A stretch of DNA of 64,000 nucleotides from Gudongella sp049310905 (GCF_049310905.1 NZ_JBMEMN010000001.1:62001-126000); one strand, 5' to 3'; counted from the stretch's first letter, positions 42,371 to 51,948 are shown. The notes: generated from the letters alone by a model not told the origin. A program made the numbers and translations.

Positions 42371-43711
42371 CTAATCCAAAGGATAAATATCTCTAGCAAT
42401 CTTTTTTAGTGTTTCTATCTTGTTCAGTTCTGGTTTCTCCAGCACACATTTTAAAAGATACTCCAGTATCTTGCCGATGATCTTACCCTGTGTATATCCC
42501 ATTTCCTTCAGGTCATCACCGTTTATTGCCAGATGTTTTCTGCGAAAAGGCTCTTTTGCATATAGGATTGCGTCTATGGCCTTCTTTTTGGCCAAAAGGT
42601 TTGAAATGTCTTTATTGCTACTTTTGCTGAGTCTATCAGCTACTTGAAGGTCAACCAAATCATATATCCTGTCTTCTCCAACTCTTTGGAGTTGTCTTTT
42701 TAGACCCTTCTTTTTTAAATCAGGATGATGTATCATATGCTCTTTAACTAGTCTTAATGTTGAGTCTATAAGATCTGTGGAGCAGTTGAGTCTCATTAGT
42801 ATTTCTTTTCCAATCTCAACACTTTTTTTATCGTGTCCATAGAAGTGTCCCACACCTTTATCATCCAAAGTAAAGGTATAAGGTTTTCCAATATCATGAA
42901 GCAATGCCGCCAATCTAATATGGAGAACAGGAGGCGTATTGTCCATAACAGTTAGTGTATGCTGGAATACGGATCTGTCGTGGTAGGGATTCCTCTGATC
43001 AAAACCTATTGCTGGTATAAGTTCCGGAATTACTTCTTTCAATATACCCAGACTTCTCATAAGTAGAAATCCTCTTGAAGGTCTTTTAGCTAGAATAATT
43101 TTGAACAGTTCATCTCTAATTCTATCAATACTTACAGTTTCAAGTTTAGGAGACAAATCCATACATGCCTCCGATGTCTTGATGTCTATTAGAAAATCAA
43201 GTTGGGTAGCAAATCTTACAGCTCTTAAAATTCGCAAGTGATCCTCTGAGAGTCTCTCTCTTGGACTTCCCACACTTCTGACTAAACTGTCTCTTATATC
43301 CTCTACTCCATTGAAAGGGTCCAGCAGCCCTCTTTCAGGATGATAAGCCATTGCGTTAATGGTGAAGTCCCTACGTCTTAGATCCTCCAAAATATCTTCA
43401 GTGAAACCTACCTTGTCTGGTCTTCTTCCATCCAAATAAGCTCCATCTGTCCTGTAGGTAGTGACCTCAACATTACCCTCTTTTTCAACTATTACAACCG
43501 TTCCGTATTCCTTGCCAATTTCAACGGTTCTTTTATCGTTGAATAGAGCTATGATCTGAACGGGTGTAGCAGAAGTTGCAAGATCATAGTCCACAGGTGT
43601 TTTCCCTAGAATTGAATCTCTAACACAGCCACCTACAAGATGTACGCTGAATCCTGCCTTTTCCAATCTCTCAATAATACTTTCTATATATATAGGTATA
43701 GTTATCACCAT
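42371..43711 (-). CDS. cca: CCA tRNA nucleotidyltransferase with HD domain
   Basis: The 446-residue class II nucleotidyltransferase builds or repairs the tRNA 3' CCA end (poly(A) polymerase-type family). It shows GGCVRD (27-32), the catalytic DYDLAT (41-46), RRDFTINAMAY (near 113-123), ERLSEDHLRILRAVRFA (near 153-169) and an HD domain (LAALLHDIGKP near 263). Since the tRNA-Leu gene encodes CCA, the enzyme may mainly repair ends. It is 28 nt upstream of glmM. Confidence 0.93.
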   Translation of the reverse strand: MVITIPIYIESIIERLEKAGFSVHLVGGCVRDSILGKTPVDYDLATSATPVQIIALFNDKRTVEIGKEYGTVVIVEKEGNVEVTTYRTDGAYLDGRRPDKVGFTEDILEDLRRRDFTINAMAYHPERGLLDPFNGVEDIRDSLVRSVGSPRERLSEDHLRILRAVRFATQLDFLIDIKTSEACMDLSPKLETVSIDRIRDELFKIILAKRPSRGFLLMRSLGILKEVIPELIPAIGFDQRNPYHDRSVFQHTLTVMDNTPPVLHIRLAALLHDIGKPYTFTLDDKGVGHFYGHDKKSVEIGKEILMRLNCSTDLIDSTLRLVKEHMIHHPDLKKKGLKRQLQRVGEDRIYDLVDLQVADRLSKSSNKDISNLLAKKKAIDAILYAKEPFRRKHLAINGDDLKEMGYTQGKIIGKILEYLLKCVLEKPELNKIETLKKIARDIYPLD

Positions 43712-43774
43712 TTTCTACCTCCATTGTATACCTATTAGTATAGCATAAAATTCATGTAACTGACTAAAAAAATA

Positions 43775-43800
43775 GCTGACCGGGTCATTTCCCGATCAGC
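43775..43800 (-). terminator. Terminator of the fab operon
   Basis: On minus, GCTGATCGGG pairs with CCCGGTCAGC (one G-U pair), followed by TATTTTTTT. It lies 12 nt after the fabF stop. Confidence 0.85.
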
Positions 43801-43811
43801 CTACTGTGCTA

Positions 43812-45047
43812 TTAATTGTACTTTTTCAACAATATACTTGCGTTATGACCACCAAATCCCAAGGAATTTGAGATAGCATGAACTATCTCCCTTTCAACTG
43901 CAACATTTGGAGTATAGTTAAGGTCGCATTCCTCATCCTCGGTTTCATAATTGATTGTTGGAGGAACAACCCCGTTATAAAGGGCCAATGCCGTTGCAAT
44001 CGCTTCAATTCCGCCAGCTGCTCCAAGTAAATGTCCTGTCATGGACTTGGTGCTGCTTACATTTATGTTCTTGGCATGGTCGCCAAATAAAGTCTTAATG
44101 GCCAAGGTTTCAAGTTTATCATTGAAATATGTGCTGGTTCCGTGTGCATTGATGTAATGTACATCTTCCAGTGATATATTTCCTTCTTTTACTGCCAATG
44201 CCATAGCGTTTCTGGCACCCTTTGCTTCCGGATCCGGTTGAGTTATGTGGAATGCATCTGAAGTTGAACCATAGCCTATAATCTCAGCATAGATTGTAGC
44301 TCCTCTGTTTAATGCATGGTCCAGATCCTCCAAAATAATAATTCCTGAGCCCTCGCCCATAACAAATCCATCCCTGTTTTTATCAAATGGTCTGCTTGCA
44401 GACTGAGGATTCTCGTTGTTTGTTGACAACGCCTTCATGGAAATAAATCCTGCCATGGAAAGTGGGGTTATTGAGCTTTCTGTACCCCCTGTCACTGCGA
44501 AATCAAGGTTGCCCGACTTAATCATTCTGAAGGCTTCACCTATGGCGTGAGTAGCAGATGCACACGCTGTTGTAATTGTCATAGATGAACCCTTCAGCCC
44601 GAAAGCCATCGATACCTGTCCTGCAGCCATATTTGAAATCATCATCGGAATAAACAATGGACTAATTCTTCCAGGTCCCTTTTCATCCATTTTTTCTTTT
44701 TCTGATTCCAAAGTTGATATTCCGCCTATGCCTGAACCAATTATGGTACCTGCTCTTTCGGCATCTACCTTTTCCATGTCTATTCCAGAATCATCCAGCG
44801 CTTGTTTAGTCGCCGCTATCGCATACTGGCTAAACAGATCCATTCTCTTTGCGTCTTTCTTGCCCATATATTCCGTAGGATCAAAATCTTTCACTTCAGC
44901 CGCAATTTTTACTTCATGATCCTTTGTGTCGAATTTTGTCAGATAGTCAATGCCTGATTTACCAGATACAAGTGAGTTCCAAAATTCATTCTTACCTGAT
45001 CCAACAGGTGTTATGGCACCAAGACCCGTTATAACTACTCTATTCAT
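43812..45047 (-). CDS. fabF: 3-oxoacyl-ACP synthase II
   Basis: FabF elongates acyl-ACP by condensation with malonyl-ACP. The 411-residue protein has the Cys162-His302-His339 triad (TACASATHAIGEA, INAHGTST, KSMTGHLLGAAGG). It is the last gene of the fab operon, 19 nt after acpP. Confidence 0.97.
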   Translation of the reverse strand: MNRVVITGLGAITPVGSGKNEFWNSLVSGKSGIDYLTKFDTKDHEVKIAAEVKDFDPTEYMGKKDAKRMDLFSQYAIAATKQALDDSGIDMEKVDAERAGTIIGSGIGGISTLESEKEKMDEKGPGRISPLFIPMMISNMAAGQVSMAFGLKGSSMTITTACASATHAIGEAFRMIKSGNLDFAVTGGTESSITPLSMAGFISMKALSTNNENPQSASRPFDKNRDGFVMGEGSGIIILEDLDHALNRGATIYAEIIGYGSTSDAFHITQPDPEAKGARNAMALAVKEGNISLEDVHYINAHGTSTYFNDKLETLAIKTLFGDHAKNINVSSTKSMTGHLLGAAGGIEAIATALALYNGVVPPTINYETEDEECDLNYTPNVAVEREIVHAISNSLGFGGHNASILLKKYN

Positions 45048-45066
45048 CCTTACACCTCTCTTTAGT

Positions 45067-45297
45067 CTAGGCTAACTTAGCCTCAACATATTTTACGATA
45101 TCTCCGATATTCTTGAAACCTTCTGCATCTTCATCTGGTACCTCAATTTCGAACTCATCTTCAAGAGCCATCATTATCTCAACAGCATCCAGTGAATCAG
45201 CTTCAAGATCCTTCATCAGTGAAGTCTCCATCGTTACTCTTTCCATTTCTACATCCAATTGCTCTGCAATAATTTCTTTTACCTTATCAAATATCAT
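45067..45297 (-). CDS. acpP: Acyl carrier protein
   Basis: This 76-residue acidic protein carries the 4'-phosphopantetheine on Ser35 in the motif EADSLDAVEIM. It is 18 nt after fabG, with AGGAGGAAG as ribosome binding site. Confidence 0.97.
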   Translation of the reverse strand: MIFDKVKEIIAEQLDVEMERVTMETSLMKDLEADSLDAVEIMMALEDEFEIEVPDEDAEGFKNIGDIVKYVEAKLA

Positions 45298-45315
45298 TTT
45301 ACTTCCTCCTCTAAT

Positions 45316-46053
45316 TTAAATGTTCATTCCACCGTCAATCTGAATAACCTGGCCAGTTATATAATCCGATTTTTCACTTGCCAGAAATGCTACCAGATTG
45401 CTAACTTCCTCAGACTCTGCAAAATAACCCAGGGGTATATTTAAAAGCATAGCCTCTTTTACTTCTTCCTTCAAACTGTCTGTCATATCTGTCCGAATAA
45501 ATCCGGGTGCAACTGCATTTACCCTGATTCCCCGACTTGCAAGTTCCCTTGCCATTGATTTTGTAAATCCTATGAGTCCTGCCTTGGATGCAGAGTAATT
45601 TCCCTGTCCTGCATTACCCATCACTCCCACTACAGAGGATATGTTGATGATTTTACCATATCTCTTCTTCATCATACCTCTGGCAACTGCCTTGGTGGTT
45701 AGAAACGCACCTTTTAGATTTACATCCATTACAGAATCCCAGTCGTCCTCAGACATCCTGATTAAAAGATTGTCCTTTGTTATCCCGGCATTATTTACCA
45801 AAACACATACCGAACCAAGTTCTTTTTCAATTTCCCTGATAAGATTGTCGACTTGGTCCTTGATGCTTATATTAGCCTTGAAGCAGGCTGCCTTAACACC
45901 TGAGTGTTCAAGTTCCTTTACTACTTCTTTTGCCAACTCTTCATTGCTATTGTATGTTATGGCTACATTGTAGCCTTCACCGGCAAGTACCTTTGCAATA
46001 TTTCTTCCAATACCTCTACTTCCTCCAGTAACCAATGCTACTTTCCCATTCAT
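45316..46053 (-). CDS. fabG: 3-oxoacyl-ACP reductase
   Basis: FabG reduces 3-oxoacyl-ACP with NADPH. The 245-residue short-chain dehydrogenase has TGGSRGIG (9-16), NNAG (87-90) and the catalytic Ser140, Tyr153, Lys157 (YSASK). It lies 2 nt after the fabD stop, implying coupling. Confidence 0.97.
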   Translation of the reverse strand: MNGKVALVTGGSRGIGRNIAKVLAGEGYNVAITYNSNEELAKEVVKELEHSGVKAACFKANISIKDQVDNLIREIEKELGSVCVLVNNAGITKDNLLIRMSEDDWDSVMDVNLKGAFLTTKAVARGMMKKRYGKIINISSVVGVMGNAGQGNYSASKAGLIGFTKSMARELASRGIRVNAVAPGFIRTDMTDSLKEEVKEAMLLNIPLGYFAESEEVSNLVAFLASEKSDYITGQVIQIDGGMNI

Positions 46054-46055
46054 TA

Positions 46056-47009
46056 TTAAGCCCCCTTCGTCAGCTTCTCAACTGTGTTTCTGAAGCTGTC
46101 CATATCAGAAATATTCATTGCCTTTACATCCTTGTCCATGGATTTACCAATCCTTTTGACAAAGCCTGACAATGACTTCCCAGGACCTATCTCAATAAAT
46201 GTATCCACTCCTTCATTAATCATATATTCAATTGATTGATGCCAAAGAACGGAGTGTGAAACCTGGTCAACAAGCTTTGATACCAGTTGATCCTTACTGT
46301 CAATTGCCTTTCCGTCAACATTTGTAATTACCTTCTTTTGGAAGTCTCCAATACTCAATTTTTCCAGCTCAACCTTGAGTCTTACTCCCGCGGGAGAAAG
46401 CATTGATGTATGGAACGGAGCACTTACAGGGAGCTCAACAGCTCTTTTGGCGCCTTCCTCCAAAGCCTTTGCACAGGCTATTTTCAACCCCTTCTTTTCT
46501 CCGGATATTACAATCTGTTCGGGGCTATTGTAGTTTGCAACCTCCACAATGCCATAATCCTTTGCTGCCAAAAGAACTTCCGGCAACTTTGATCTGTCCA
46601 GCCCAAGAATTGCTGCCATGCCTCCTACACCGTTAGGCACTGCTTCCTGCATGAATTTCCCTCTTTGTCTTACTATTGACAGAGCATCCTGAAATCTCAA
46701 GGCTTTACTCATTACAAGTGAACTGTATTCACCAAGACTAAGCCCCGCTGTGCAATCACAGTCGATTCCTTCTTTTTCAAGTGCCCTTAGCATTGCAATA
46801 CTTGCAGTAAGAATTGCAGGCTGAGTAGTTTCAGTTTTTTTAAGATCCTCTTCGTCGCCTTCGAATATTACCTTTGAAAGTGGACTCTTAAGTGTATCAT
46901 CAGCTTCCTCAAAGATCATTTTGGATTCTTTTATCTGTTGAAAGAAATCCTGACCCATACCAATATGTTGTGCTCCCTGACCAGGAAAGATAAATGCACG
47001 CTTACTCAT
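46056..47009 (-). CDS. fabD: Malonyl-CoA:ACP transacylase
   Basis: FabD loads malonyl groups onto ACP. From the ATG at 47009 the protein has 317 residues: FPGQGAQHIGMG (8-19), nucleophile Ser91 in GLSLGE, and His200 in SAPFH. This start has GGAGGTGA upstream and overlaps the end of fabK by 8 nt; longer in-frame starts would extend it into fabK. Confidence 0.96.
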   Translation of the reverse strand: MSKRAFIFPGQGAQHIGMGQDFFQQIKESKMIFEEADDTLKSPLSKVIFEGDEEDLKKTETTQPAILTASIAMLRALEKEGIDCDCTAGLSLGEYSSLVMSKALRFQDALSIVRQRGKFMQEAVPNGVGGMAAILGLDRSKLPEVLLAAKDYGIVEVANYNSPEQIVISGEKKGLKIACAKALEEGAKRAVELPVSAPFHTSMLSPAGVRLKVELEKLSIGDFQKKVITNVDGKAIDSKDQLVSKLVDQVSHSVLWHQSIEYMINEGVDTFIEIGPGKSLSGFVKRIGKSMDKDVKAMNISDMDSFRNTVEKLTKGA

Positions 47010-47961
47010 TTCTCTCACCTCCTTCCTGATCATTAAGACCACCTAATACCGCTTTAGCCTCATTAATCAATTGTTCAATTATTTCTCTACATGGCTTGAT
47101 GTCATTAATCATCCCGGCAATCTGTCCTGACATTACAGAACCTCTGTCAACATCACCTTCAACCACTGCCAGGCGAAGTCTTCCCGACCCCATTTTTTCA
47201 AGGTCTTCCATTGATGTGCCAGCCTTCTCAAGTTCCATGAACTCTCTGGTAAACTGATTTTTAATAACTCTTACTGGATGTCCTGTACTTCTTCCAGTTA
47301 CCAAAGCATCTCTATCCTTAGCATTGATAAGCTTATCCTTGTAGTTCTGGTGGACCTTGGCTTCAGTTGAACATACAAATCTGGTTCCCAACTGTACACC
47401 GTTCGCTCCAAGAGCCAGAGCTGCAATCACACCTCTTCCATCTGCAATTCCTCCAGCAGCTATTACTGGAATGCTTACAGCATCACAAACCTGAGGGACA
47501 AGTGCCATTGTTGTAATCTCTCCAATATGCCCTCCTGCTTCAGTTCCCTCGACAATCAAGGCATCTACGCCTTGCTTTTCCAATCTCTTTGCCAAAGACA
47601 CCGTAGGTACCACTGGAATGACTTTTATATCATGGTTCTTGAATCTCTGAAGAAACTTTCCTGGATTTCCTGCTCCTGTGGTTACAACAGGAACTCCTTC
47701 TTCACATATTATATTTATAACATCTTCTACAAACGGCGATAATAGCATAATGTTAACGCCAAAGGGTTTGTCGGTCATTTCTTTTAGCTTCCTGATCTCA
47801 GTCCGTACATATTCCCCAGGTGCATTGCCAGCTGCAATTATTCCAAGTCCGCCAGCTTCTGATACTGCAGCTGCCAGTTCGCTTGTTGCAACCCATGCCA
47901 TCCCTCCCTGGAATATGGGGTACTTGATTCCAAGAAGATCCTTCAATCTTGAATCAAACAT
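47002..47961 (-). CDS. fabK: Enoyl-ACP reductase, FMN type
   Basis: FabK is the triclosan-insensitive flavoprotein enoyl-ACP reductase replacing FabI in many clostridia and streptococci. The 319-residue TIM-barrel protein has YPIFQGGMAWVA (13-24), NIMLLSPF, EGTEAGGHIG (near residue 138, FMN site), AGGIADGRG and GVQLGTRFVCS. It overlaps fabH by 8 nt and fabD by 8 nt. Position between fabH and fabD supports FabK over a nitronate monooxygenase. Confidence 0.93.
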   Translation of the reverse strand: MFDSRLKDLLGIKYPIFQGGMAWVATSELAAAVSEAGGLGIIAAGNAPGEYVRTEIRKLKEMTDKPFGVNIMLLSPFVEDVINIICEEGVPVVTTGAGNPGKFLQRFKNHDIKVIPVVPTVSLAKRLEKQGVDALIVEGTEAGGHIGEITTMALVPQVCDAVSIPVIAAGGIADGRGVIAALALGANGVQLGTRFVCSTEAKVHQNYKDKLINAKDRDALVTGRSTGHPVRVIKNQFTREFMELEKAGTSMEDLEKMGSGRLRLAVVEGDVDRGSVMSGQIAGMINDIKPCREIIEQLINEAKAVLGGLNDQEGGERNE

Positions 47962-48961
47962 TTCTAACCTCCTTATTCCACTTAAGGACTACAGATGCCC
48001 ATGACAATCCAGCTCCAAATGCAATAAGAAGCAAATTGTCGCCTTTTTTTATAAGCTCGCTTTTAACAGCCTCATCCAGAGCAACTGGCACGGAGGCTGC
48101 AGATGTATTCCCATATTTTGTAAGATTAACATGGGTCTTATCCTTACTTAATCCTAACTTTTTCATTGCTGCATCAATAATTCTGCTGTTTGCCTGGTGA
48201 GAAATCATGAAATCCAATTCCTCTTTCGACAGTCCCGCACTCTCCAGAACCCTCATTGAGGATTGTTCCATTACTCTTACTGCAAACTTAAATACTTCCT
48301 TACCATCCATCCTGATGGCATGAAGCTTGTTTTTCACTGTCTCTTCTGTAGCAGGGTTTTTTGACCCTCCTCCAGGTACTATTAAAACGTCTCCTTTGAC
48401 ACCATCTGACCCAAGCTCTGAAGAAAGAATTCCAAAACTTTCGTCACATGGTTCCAAAATACACGCCCCCGCTCCGTCTCCAAACAAAACGCAGGTATTT
48501 CTGTCCTCCCAATCAACTATCTTTGACAGGGTTTCAGCTCCTATTACAAGTACTTTCTTATACATTCCCGATGAAATGAAGTTTGCTCCGGTAACCAGTC
48601 CATATACAAAACCTGAACAACCGACGCTTATATCAAATGCAGCCGCTTTTGTGGCTCCGATGTCCTTTTGTACCATTGCAGCTGTTGAAGGAAATATATA
48701 ATCCGGTGTTGCCGTTGCTACAATTATCAGGTCCAGATCCTCCGGTGCAATTGATGCATCTTCAAGAGCCTTTAATGACGCTTTCGTGGCAAGATCTGAT
48801 GTTGGTTGATCTTTGTCCGCGATTCTTCGCTCCTCGATACCGGTTCTTGACACTATCCACTCATGATTTGTATCAACAATCTTGGCGAGGTCATCGTTGG
48901 TCATCACATTTTCGGGAACATAGCTTCCTATTCCTGTGATTCCTACAGATATTTTATTCAA
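47954..48961 (-). CDS. fabH: 3-oxoacyl-ACP synthase III
   Basis: FabH starts fatty-acid synthesis by condensing an acyl-CoA primer with malonyl-ACP; branched primers such as isobutyryl-CoA would be available from the nearby 2-oxoacid oxidoreductase. The 335-residue protein has the triad Cys115 (SVGCSGF), His255 (SHQANSRI) and Asn285 (YGNTSAAS). The start codon is TTG with GGAGGTGG 5 nt upstream. It is the first gene of the operon. Confidence 0.96.
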   Translation of the reverse strand: MNKISVGITGIGSYVPENVMTNDDLAKIVDTNHEWIVSRTGIEERRIADKDQPTSDLATKASLKALEDASIAPEDLDLIIVATATPDYIFPSTAAMVQKDIGATKAAAFDISVGCSGFVYGLVTGANFISSGMYKKVLVIGAETLSKIVDWEDRNTCVLFGDGAGACILEPCDESFGILSSELGSDGVKGDVLIVPGGGSKNPATEETVKNKLHAIRMDGKEVFKFAVRVMEQSSMRVLESAGLSKEELDFMISHQANSRIIDAAMKKLGLSKDKTHVNLTKYGNTSAASVPVALDEAVKSELIKKGDNLLLIAFGAGLSWASVVLKWNKEVRNV

Positions 48962-48993
48962 TTTACCACCTCCTGTTTTTTAGGGGGATTAAA

Positions 48994-49047
48994 AGTTTGC
49001 AAATTTTTCATTTTTAAATTATTATTGTTAATAGGCACATGCAAACT
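48994..49047. promoter_or_regulatory. Divergent overlapping promoters of fabH and fabZ inside an inverted repeat
   Basis: Plus: TTGCAA (48997-49002), 17 nt, TATTAT (49020-49025) for fabZ. Minus: TTGCAT (49039-49044), 17 nt, TAATTT (49016-49021) for fabH. The -35 boxes lie in the arms of an inverted repeat AGTTTGCA (48994-49001) / TGCAAACT (49040-49047). The overlap would let one regulator control both directions. No regulator gene (fapR, fabT) is nearby. Confidence 0.45.
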
Positions 49048-49125
49048 TAAGAACAGTATAGTACAAAATGAGGATTTAATCAATATTTTATTTCCTGACT
49101 TTTAATCAAAAGGAGGTGTATAGTA

Positions 49126-49557
49126 GTGAATACCTACAATGTCAACGACATTATGAATCTTATTCCTCACAGACAACCATTTCTTTTTGTGGATAAGGTT
49201 GAGATTACCGAAGAAGGTAAAACTGGAACAGGATATAAGATGGTGACAATCAACGAACCTTTTTTTCAGGGACACTTTCCTGGAAATCCCGTTATGCCTG
49301 GTGTAATAATAATTGAGACCATGGCGCAGGTTGGGGCTGTCATACTTCTGGCAAGAGACGATTTTAAAGGTAAAACTCCTTATTTTGCTGGAATCAACAA
49401 ATTCAGATTTAAAAAGAAGGTTCAGCCAGGAGATGTCCTTAAGATGGATGTTGAGATAATTAAATTACGTGGTGTAATAGGAATCGGTCAAGGTACAGCT
49501 TATGTTGATGGTGAAGTGGCTGCAGAAGGTGAATTCTTATTCGCAATAGATAAATAG
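49126..49557 (+). CDS. fabZ: 3-hydroxyacyl-ACP dehydratase
   Basis: FabZ dehydrates 3-hydroxyacyl-ACP. The 143-residue hot-dog-fold protein has the catalytic His50 in FQGHFPGNPVMPGV and Glu64 in IIIETMAQVG. The start is GTG (49126) with AGGAGGTG at good spacing. It is split from the rest of the fab genes by the divergent promoter region. Confidence 0.95.
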   Translation: MNTYNVNDIMNLIPHRQPFLFVDKVEITEEGKTGTGYKMVTINEPFFQGHFPGNPVMPGVIIIETMAQVGAVILLARDDFKGKTPYFAGINKFRFKKKVQPGDVLKMDVEIIKLRGVIGIGQGTAYVDGEVAAEGEFLFAIDK

Positions 49558-49572
49558 AGAGAAGGTGTATTG

Positions 49573-50631
49573 ATGAAACAATTGCAAATTGGAGATAAAA
49601 TGACCCGTCTACCCATAATTCAGGGAGGAATGGGCGTAGGAGTATCTCTTTCAGGACTGGCATCAGCTGTTGCAAACAGAGGTGGAGTGGGAGTTATATC
49701 AGGAGTTCAGATAGGATTCAGAGAACCTGATTTCATGACCAATACAAAGGAAGCAAATATCAGAGCATTAAGAAAAGAAATAAGACTGGCAAGGGAAAAA
49801 AGTCCTCTTGGCATACTTGGGGTAAATCTTATGGTTGCCATTGAAAATTATGCAGAAACAGTAAAAGCGGCAGTGGAAGAAAAAATTGATTTGATAATTT
49901 CTGGAGCAGGTTTGCCAAATGACCTACCGGGACTTGTAAAGGGAAGTACGACAAAAATCGCTCCCATAGTCTCCTCAGGTAAGGCTGCTGCAGTAATTAC
50001 CAAGTTATGGATGAAACGACACGACTATTTTCCAGAGCTAATAATAATCGAAGGACCCCTTGCAGGCGGTCATCTTGGGTTCAGCAAAGAAGTTCTTTCA
50101 AGTGATTCAATTCCAAAGCTTGAAGACATTTATACCGAGGTAAAGAATGCTATTAAGCCGCTTGAAGAAAAATCAGGAAAGACAGCACAGATTGTTGTAG
50201 CAGGTGGAATCTATAATGGTGAGGACATAAAAAAATTCCTGGATTTAGGAGCAGATGGTGTTCAAATGGGAACCAGGTTTGTTGCAACAGAGGAATGTGA
50301 TGCCCATGAGAATTACAAAATGGCCTACGTTAACTCCAAGGAAGAATCCATCGATTATATAGTAAGTCCTGTGGGGATGCCTGGACAGGCTGTAATTAAT
50401 CCCTATATTAAACGGGTATCATTGGAGAAGGAAAAAATAACCAAGTGCTACAATTGCCTGACTGGCTGTAATCCAGCCACTACGCCCTATTGCATTACCA
50501 GTGCTCTTGTTAGAGCCGTTCAGGGAGATGTAGACAACGGCTTGGTGTTTATTGGCAAGAGAGGATATCTTGTAGATAAGATTACAACCGTTGATGCGCT
50601 TATGGATGAATTTGAAGCTGCTTTGATATAG
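49573..50631 (+). CDS. FabK-like / nitronate monooxygenase-family flavoprotein
   Basis: The 352-residue FMN-dependent TIM-barrel protein has LPIIQGGMGVGVSLSGLA near its start, IIIEGPLAGGHLG (near residue 157), VAGGIYNGEDI and DGVQMGTRFVATEECDAH. Unlike FabK it carries a C-terminal extension with a cysteine cluster (CYNCLTGC, then TTPYC) that could bind a metal or Fe-S centre. It is 15 nt after fabZ, so it may be a second enoyl reductase or a related flavoenzyme of lipid metabolism; function is uncertain. The ATG at 49573 is preferred to the TTG just before it. Confidence 0.82.
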   Translation: MKQLQIGDKMTRLPIIQGGMGVGVSLSGLASAVANRGGVGVISGVQIGFREPDFMTNTKEANIRALRKEIRLAREKSPLGILGVNLMVAIENYAETVKAAVEEKIDLIISGAGLPNDLPGLVKGSTTKIAPIVSSGKAAAVITKLWMKRHDYFPELIIIEGPLAGGHLGFSKEVLSSDSIPKLEDIYTEVKNAIKPLEEKSGKTAQIVVAGGIYNGEDIKKFLDLGADGVQMGTRFVATEECDAHENYKMAYVNSKEESIDYIVSPVGMPGQAVINPYIKRVSLEKEKITKCYNCLTGCNPATTPYCITSALVRAVQGDVDNGLVFIGKRGYLVDKITTVDALMDEFEAALI

Positions 50632-50633
50632 TT

Positions 50634-50663
50634 AGAGCCAGACCCTCGGGTCTGGCTCTTTTA
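50634..50663. terminator. Terminator between FabK-like and class V aminotransferase genes
   Basis: A 12-bp stem (AGAGCCAGACCC / GGGTCTGGCTCT) with a 2-nt loop and TTTT. The two genes converge here. Confidence 0.82.
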
Positions 50664-50667
50664 ACAA

Positions 50668-51816
50668 TTATCTAACTACTTTTCTTATTGCACCAAGAGT
50701 ATATTCGACCTCTTCCATGGTGTTGAAATGTGAAAAGCTGAATCTGACCGTCCCCTGGGGAAATGTTCCAAGAGTCTTGTGTGCTGAAGGTGCACAGTGC
50801 ATTCCACATCTAGTAGCAATGCCAAATTGGTCATATAATCTAAATGATATATCTGCATTATCCCTTTCAGGTACATCAATGGAAACAACGCCTGTTCGGC
50901 CTTCAATGCCACTCTTCCCAATCAACTTAACTCCACTTATCTTCATTAATCCATCAATAAAAGCTTCTACCTGCATCATCTCTCTTTTTCTAAGATTATC
51001 AACACCATTTTTTTCCAAATACTCCAGGGCAGCATGCAATCCAAATATACCGGGAATATTCTGTGTTCCAGCTTCAAGTTTGTCTGGCATATACTCAGGT
51101 TGTATCTCCTTATCAGAAAGACTTCCGGTACCACCTTCAACTAATGTATCAATCTCATTTGATAATTCCTCACTTATGACAAATCCACCCATCCCCTGTG
51201 GACCCAAAAGACTCTTGTGCCCCGTAAATGCTATTGCATCGGCTTTTATTCTAAAAAAATCTACATCTATGAATCCAGCCGTCTGAGCAGCATCAACAAT
51301 AAAAAGCAACCCTTGTTCCTTACATAATTTCCCCACGTTTTCCAGATCAATTATTGTACCGCAAACGTTTGAAGCATGTGTCATAACTACAGCTCTGGTT
51401 TGAGTATTTATTTGCTTTAATATATCTTCAGGATCAAGCTCTCCAACATTATTGCATTGTACCTTGGAAAAAGTTACTCCTCTTTTTCCTAGAGAATTCA
51501 ATGGTCTCATAACTGCATTATGTTCCATTGATGATACAATTACATGGTCGTTTTCCTTCAATAGACCTTTTAATAATACATTTAGACTCTCGGTTATGTT
51601 CTTTGTGAATATAACATTGGCTGGCTCTGGAAAATGGAATAGCTTTGCAAGCTTTTCTCTTGTTTCAAAAACTACATTTTCAGCATGGAAGGAGCTTTCA
51701 TATGTTCCGCGACCAATATTGGCACCATTGTTAATTATGTAATCTACCATAGATTCAGCCACTCCAGGAGCTTTAGGATAACTGGTAGCACCATTGTCAA
51801 GATATACCCTTTTCAT
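50668..51816 (-). CDS. Class V aminotransferase, cysteine desulfurase / selenocysteine lyase-like
   Basis: The 382-residue PLP enzyme resembles NifS-like proteins of the clostridial EGTK-type subgroup. The PLP lysine is Lys201 in FTGHKSLLGPQG; His99 (MEHNAV) stacks on PLP; Asp175 is in IVDAAQT; candidate catalytic cysteines are Cys337 and Cys341 (RCGMHCAP). It would release sulfur or selenium from cysteine or selenocysteine. It is divergent from yedE, a TusA-like gene and a DUF3343 gene, and this set is known to co-occur in selenium or sulfur trafficking. Confidence 0.85.
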   Translation of the reverse strand: MKRVYLDNGATSYPKAPGVAESMVDYIINNGANIGRGTYESSFHAENVVFETREKLAKLFHFPEPANVIFTKNITESLNVLLKGLLKENDHVIVSSMEHNAVMRPLNSLGKRGVTFSKVQCNNVGELDPEDILKQINTQTRAVVMTHASNVCGTIIDLENVGKLCKEQGLLFIVDAAQTAGFIDVDFFRIKADAIAFTGHKSLLGPQGMGGFVISEELSNEIDTLVEGGTGSLSDKEIQPEYMPDKLEAGTQNIPGIFGLHAALEYLEKNGVDNLRKREMMQVEAFIDGLMKISGVKLIGKSGIEGRTGVVSIDVPERDNADISFRLYDQFGIATRCGMHCAPSAHKTLGTFPQGTVRFSFSHFNTMEEVEYTLGAIRKVVR

Positions 51817-51948
51817 AGCATGCCTCCTCTCATTTATTCTCTGCTTTTGATGCTACTCCTTCCAGGAGTGAAATTCAATCTGTATTAGTATTTTCTATGA
51901 CAAATTGTTTTCCATTAATTTATTCTATTTAACTTCTGTCCGCTGTAT

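Noticed and set aside
51854..51868. Short palindrome ACTCCT-TCC-AGGAGT as a riboswitch or selenocysteine-type element
   Set aside because: Only 6 bp arms, no T-tract, and no in-frame TGA gene next to it; likely chance or a minor operator.
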